Assembly: GCA_011390855.1 (NCBI GenBank) | Contig: JAABRN010000503.1 | Location: forward strand, 1 to 8,375 | From: Hydrogenophaga sp. | GTDB lineage: Bacteria; Pseudomonadota; Gammaproteobacteria; Burkholderiales; Burkholderiaceae_C | Direction of reading: 5' to 3' | Length of the DNA: 8,375 bases | Part shown: positions 6,698 through 8,375 of the stretch, piece after piece | Numbering within the stretch: the stretch's first letter is position 1 | Layout: each line of letters starts with the position of its first letter | Position numbers and translations under genes: made by a program | The notes under the pieces: generated by a model | Databases searched by the model: none | What the model was told of the DNA's origin: nothing | What the model saw: only the letters and a program-made list of their open reading frames with translations

Positions 6698-6803
6698 TTC
6701 CGGAGCCCGTGTCCCATTCCAGAGATACCGCCGGGCCGGCTTTGCTGGACGGCTGGTATCGCCCCCCTTGGGGGGTGACGCCGAGGCCGCGCGGGGAGCA
6801 CTC
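6698..6803 (+). repeat. Structured intergenic repeat, copy C1 (full, tail diverged)
   Basis: Head TTCCGGAGCCCGTGTCCC, the ATTCCAGAG block, hairpin 1 with outer stem GATACC (6724-6729) / GGTATC (6755-6760) and inner stem CCGGC-ttt-GCTGG (6736-6748, with one G-T wobble), hairpin 2 CCCCCC-tt-GGGGGG (6762-6775), then a degenerate tail GACGCCGAGGCCGCGCGGGG. It faces the fliT stop from 43 bp away. Paired with C2 in inverted orientation, so each convergent gene has its own copy. Confidence 0.82.
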
Positions 6804-6835
6804 ACATTCTGCGGCACGGGGGGGACCCATCTTGA

Positions 6836-6859
6836 GAAGGTGCACTTCAGTGCACCTTC
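6836..6859 (-). terminator. Perfect hairpin over the fliT stop codon
   Basis: GAAGGTGCACT (6836-6846) and AGTGCACCTTC (6849-6859) are perfect inverted repeats with only two bases between them; the fliT stop codon (6849-6847) overlaps the apex. No T-run follows on the minus strand, so intrinsic termination is not assured; the structure resembles the stop-codon hairpin of fliE. Confidence 0.55.
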
Positions 6860-7137
6860 GCCTCCATGAGAACTTCCAGATCGTTCAGCCAGGGTTCAGC
6901 CAGGCAACGGATCTCGGCGTCGGCGCGCAGGATGCGTTGCATGATTTTGGTTTTTTCCTTGCGCTCTGCCGGGGCGAGCTGGTCGGTGCGTGACTTGCTG
7001 CGCAGCTGGGCGATCAGCACGGCGCAAGCACTTTCAAGGCGAACCACCTGGTCCCAGTTTTCGGTTTGAGCAGCCGCCAGCATCTTCTGACTGGCGTCGT
7101 CAATGGCGCGGTAGTAGTCCAGCAAGCTGTGCTCCAT
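6847..7137 (-). CDS. fliT: FliT-type flagellar chaperone
   Basis: FliT is the export chaperone of the cap protein FliD; in Salmonella it also binds FlhDC and FliI and so feeds back on class 2 gene expression. The 96-residue product is all-helical in appearance (starts MEHSLLDYYRAIDDASQKML; a second amphipathic stretch covers about 55-95) and is shorter than the 121-residue Salmonella protein. Start: ATG at 7137 with GGAG and a 7-nt spacer, two bases after the fliS stop (TGA-TC-ATG), so coupled to fliS. The frame extends upstream inside fliS but without a better start. FliT sequences are poorly conserved, so the call rests on size, helical content and the fliD-fliS-fliT order. Confidence 0.85.
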   Translation of the reverse strand: MEHSLLDYYRAIDDASQKMLAAAQTENWDQVVRLESACAVLIAQLRSKSRTDQLAPAERKEKTKIMQRILRADAEIRCLAEPWLNDLEVLMEAKVH

Positions 7138-7139
7138 GA

Positions 7140-7565
7140 TCAGGCTCCAGAGCCCGTTGCAGGCTGCAGGGCGGCAACGCGGATGTCTTTCCACGATTGC
7201 GCCACGGGTTCGATCAGTTCAGTCACCTCGGTGATGAGGGCGTCGTCGTTGCGCATGTTGGCCATGGTCAGTCGCTGCACGCTGTAGGCGTAGACGGCTT
7301 GCAGGCGATGGGCGAGTTCGCCACCTTCCTGAAGGTTCAGGCCACCCCTGAGGCCTTCTTCCAGAATGCGCACGGCCTTGCTGAGTGCTTTTGCCTTGAT
7401 TTCCATTTCGCCGCGTTCCAGAGCGCCGCGAGCCTGGTTCATGGCTTGCAACAGTGCGTCGAACAGAAGATTGACGAGCTGGTGCGGGTCGGCACCCTGC
7501 ACGCTGGTTGTGGCAGCGACGGTTTTGTAGGCAGATGCGGCGCGGGTGCTGACGGGTGTGAACAT
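7140..7565 (-). CDS. fliS: FliS, flagellin export chaperone
   Basis: FliS binds the C-terminus of flagellin in the cytoplasm, stops premature polymerisation and delivers it to FlhA. The 141-residue product begins MFTPVSTRAASAYKTVAATT, the classic FliS N-terminus with the conserved Tyr, and has the family block DPHQLVNLLFDALLQAMNQA (26-45), then LNLQEGGELAHRLQAVYAY. The ATG at 7565 has AAGGA at a 9-nt spacing and lies just downstream of a sigma-28 promoter, which fixes the short start for that transcript. An in-frame ATG at 7658 with a stronger ribosome site would add 31 residues (starts MTFTHISSDHMPTVQD) with no family counterpart that I recognise. Confidence 0.95.
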   Translation of the reverse strand: MFTPVSTRAASAYKTVAATTSVQGADPHQLVNLLFDALLQAMNQARGALERGEMEIKAKALSKAVRILEEGLRGGLNLQEGGELAHRLQAVYAYSVQRLTMANMRNDDALITEVTELIEPVAQSWKDIRVAALQPATGSGA

Positions 7566-7596
7566 GGCTTGGTTTCCTTGTACCTGATGCCTTTTT

Positions 7597-7623
7597 TTAT
7601 CGGCATTCGAGTCCTGGACTGTA
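7597..7623 (-). promoter_or_regulatory. Sigma-28 (FliA) class 3 promoter for fliS-fliT
   Basis: On the minus strand, -35 box TACAGTCC (7623-7616), 11-bp spacer, -10 box GCCGATAA (7604-7597). The -10 is identical to the enteric sigma-28 consensus GCCGATAA; the -35 matches TAAAGTTT at 5 of 8 places and the spacing is exactly the consensus 11. The predicted start of transcription near 7590 gives a 5' leader of about 25 nt containing the AAGGA ribosome site of fliS. This would let fliS and fliT be made late, with flagellin, independently of fliD read-through. Confidence 0.82.
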
Positions 7624-7655
7624 GGCATGTGATCACTCGATATGTGTGTAAAAGT

Positions 7656-7675
7656 CATGCGCTTTTCCTCTCCTG
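7656..7675 (-). promoter_or_regulatory. Alternative upstream start site for fliS with a strong ribosome binding site
   Basis: AGGAGAGG (7675-7668) lies 9 nt before an ATG (7658-7656) that is in frame with fliS and adds 31 residues without a stop. The Shine-Dalgarno match is better than that of the standard start. It lies upstream of the sigma-28 promoter, so only a transcript from upstream (for example read-through from fliD) could use it. Confidence 0.4.
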
Positions 7676-7702
7676 CGTGCGTTCCGGCATATCCCATGAA
7701 AA

Positions 7703-7737
7703 GACCCGACCCGGTGGTCACACCGATGGGTCGGGTC
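7703..7737 (-). terminator. Rho-independent terminator after fliD
   Basis: In the fliD transcript, GACCCGACCC (7737-7728) pairs with GGGTCGGGTC (7712-7703), 10 bp; an inner GGTG-gtca-CACC stem (7713-7724) extends the hairpin, with a 3-nt bulge. It is followed by TTTT (7702-7699). It sits 21 nt after the fliD stop codon and separates fliD from fliST. Confidence 0.85.
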
Positions 7738-7758
7738 GCGGAGAAACGGGTCGACCCA

Positions 7759-8375
7759 TCAGCGCTTCATGTTGTTCCACATGTTGACCTGCTGGGTCAC
7801 GAAAGCGTTGAGCCCGTTGAGCTGGCCCACGGCGGCGTCCATGGCGTTGTACTGCGCCAGCAGGCGCACTTCGGCGCGTGAAGCGCGGTCCGCCACTTTC
7901 TCCATGTCCTTGGTGTTGCGCGAGATGTAGCCCTGGAGTGCCTCGGTGCGCGTGCTCACCAGCCCGTTGACAGAGAGCAGACCATCGGCGAAAGCCTTCA
8001 CTTTCAATCCGAAACCGCGCTCGGTGGCCAGGGTGCTGGTGTTCGCGAACAAGGCTTGCATGTCGGCGGGGTTTTCCATCGCGGCGTCGAGCTTGCTGGC
8101 GTTGATGGACATCACGCCACCGGTCTTCATCTCGATGCCCACATCCAGCAAGCGCGAATAGGGCTCACTGGCGGTGACCGATCGCATCATGGCGCGCAGC
8201 GCGTTCTGCAGGCCCACAGCCGTGCTGTCGCCCTGAAGCGAACCGGCCACCTTGGTATCGGGGTCGTACTTGGTGGCGGTGGCCAGCATGTTGTTGATGG
8301 CGTTGTAACTGTCCACGAAACCCTGAATGTTCTTGCGCATCGCGTCTTTGTCCACGCTCACGCCCACCTCTACCG
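7759..8375 (-). CDS. fliD: FliD, flagellar filament cap (HAP2), C-terminal part only
   Basis: FliD forms the pentameric cap at the filament tip that folds incoming flagellin. The window holds the last 204 codons; the start lies beyond the right edge. Visible are the FliD C-terminal block with AMRKNIQGFVDSYNAINNML near its start, the SRLLDVGIEMKTGGVMSIN segment, and a terminal amphipathic helix (TKDMEKVADRASRAEVRLLA ... LNAFVTQQVNMWNNMKR) that belongs to the D0/D1 coiled-coil leg bound by FliT in the cytoplasm. There is no frameshift in the visible part. It ends 21 nt before its terminator. Family: FliD C-terminal domain (from memory). Confidence 0.95.
   Translation of the reverse strand, partial: VEVGVSVDKDAMRKNIQGFVDSYNAINNMLATATKYDPDTKVAGSLQGDSTAVGLQNALRAMMRSVTASEPYSRLLDVGIEMKTGGVMSINASKLDAAMENPADMQALFANTSTLATERGFGLKVKAFADGLLSVNGLVSTRTEALQGYISRNTKDMEKVADRASRAEVRLLAQYNAMDAAVGQLNGLNAFVTQQVNMWNNMKR

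Noticed and set aside
7748..7757. Perfect 10-bp palindrome GGGTCGACCC after fliD as an operator
   Set aside because: It is best explained as part of the GGGTCG-rich terminator neighbourhood; too short and GC-rich to call a separate site.
1..8375. Mobile element, tRNA or rRNA gene, defence or other novel gene system
   Set aside because: No transposase, integrase or RNA-gene signature seen; every supported coding region is a standard flagellar gene.

Overview
This window is a flagellar export and basal-body locus from a high-GC Gram-negative bacterium. The protein sequences and the divergent fliE / fliFGHIJ(K) layout fit a motile betaproteobacterium. The GC-rich intergenic repeats and FliI/FliS style suggest Burkholderiales, probably Comamonadaceae (Hydrogenophaga/Acidovorax-like); the family is inferred from recall, not from a search.

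Layout, left to right. The minus strand carries, in transcription order, fliF (MS ring, 4325-6004), fliG (rotor switch, 3109-4104), fliH (ATPase regulator, 2150-2848), fliI (export ATPase, 605-2074), fliJ (export stalk protein, 55-543) and probably the first codons of fliK (1-55, overlapping the fliJ stop as TGATG). fliE (MS ring-rod junction, 6191-6499) runs on the plus strand from a shared 186-bp divergent regulatory region. fliE converges on a second minus-strand group: the C-terminal part of fliD (filament cap, 7759 to the window edge), then fliS (flagellin chaperone, 7140-7565) and fliT (cap chaperone and regulator, 6847-7137). fliD is cut off from fliST by a strong intrinsic terminator, and fliS has its own very good sigma-28 (FliA) promoter.

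The genes form one assembly line. FliE, FliF and FliG make the MS ring, its rod adaptor and the rotor. FliH, FliI and FliJ are the soluble ATPase complex that feeds substrates to the export gate. FliD, FliS and FliT are the late filament cap and the chaperones.

The least ordinary material is between the genes. Six copies of a roughly 107-bp GC-rich structured repeat (two tandem in the fliG-fliH gap, one full and one internally deleted in the fliF-fliG gap, two inverted between fliE and fliT) break up genes that are usually packed tightly. All six have the same orientation relative to the gene they follow, and the outer stem of their hairpin shows compensatory base changes between copies. fliE and fliT both end in long perfect or near-perfect hairpins with the stop codon at the apex. 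The fliD-fliS junction shows a terminator with a competing upstream hairpin and a possible longer fliS start with its own strong ribosome binding site. No new multi-gene system is present; the novelty candidates are RNA or DNA structure elements inside a conventional flagellar locus.
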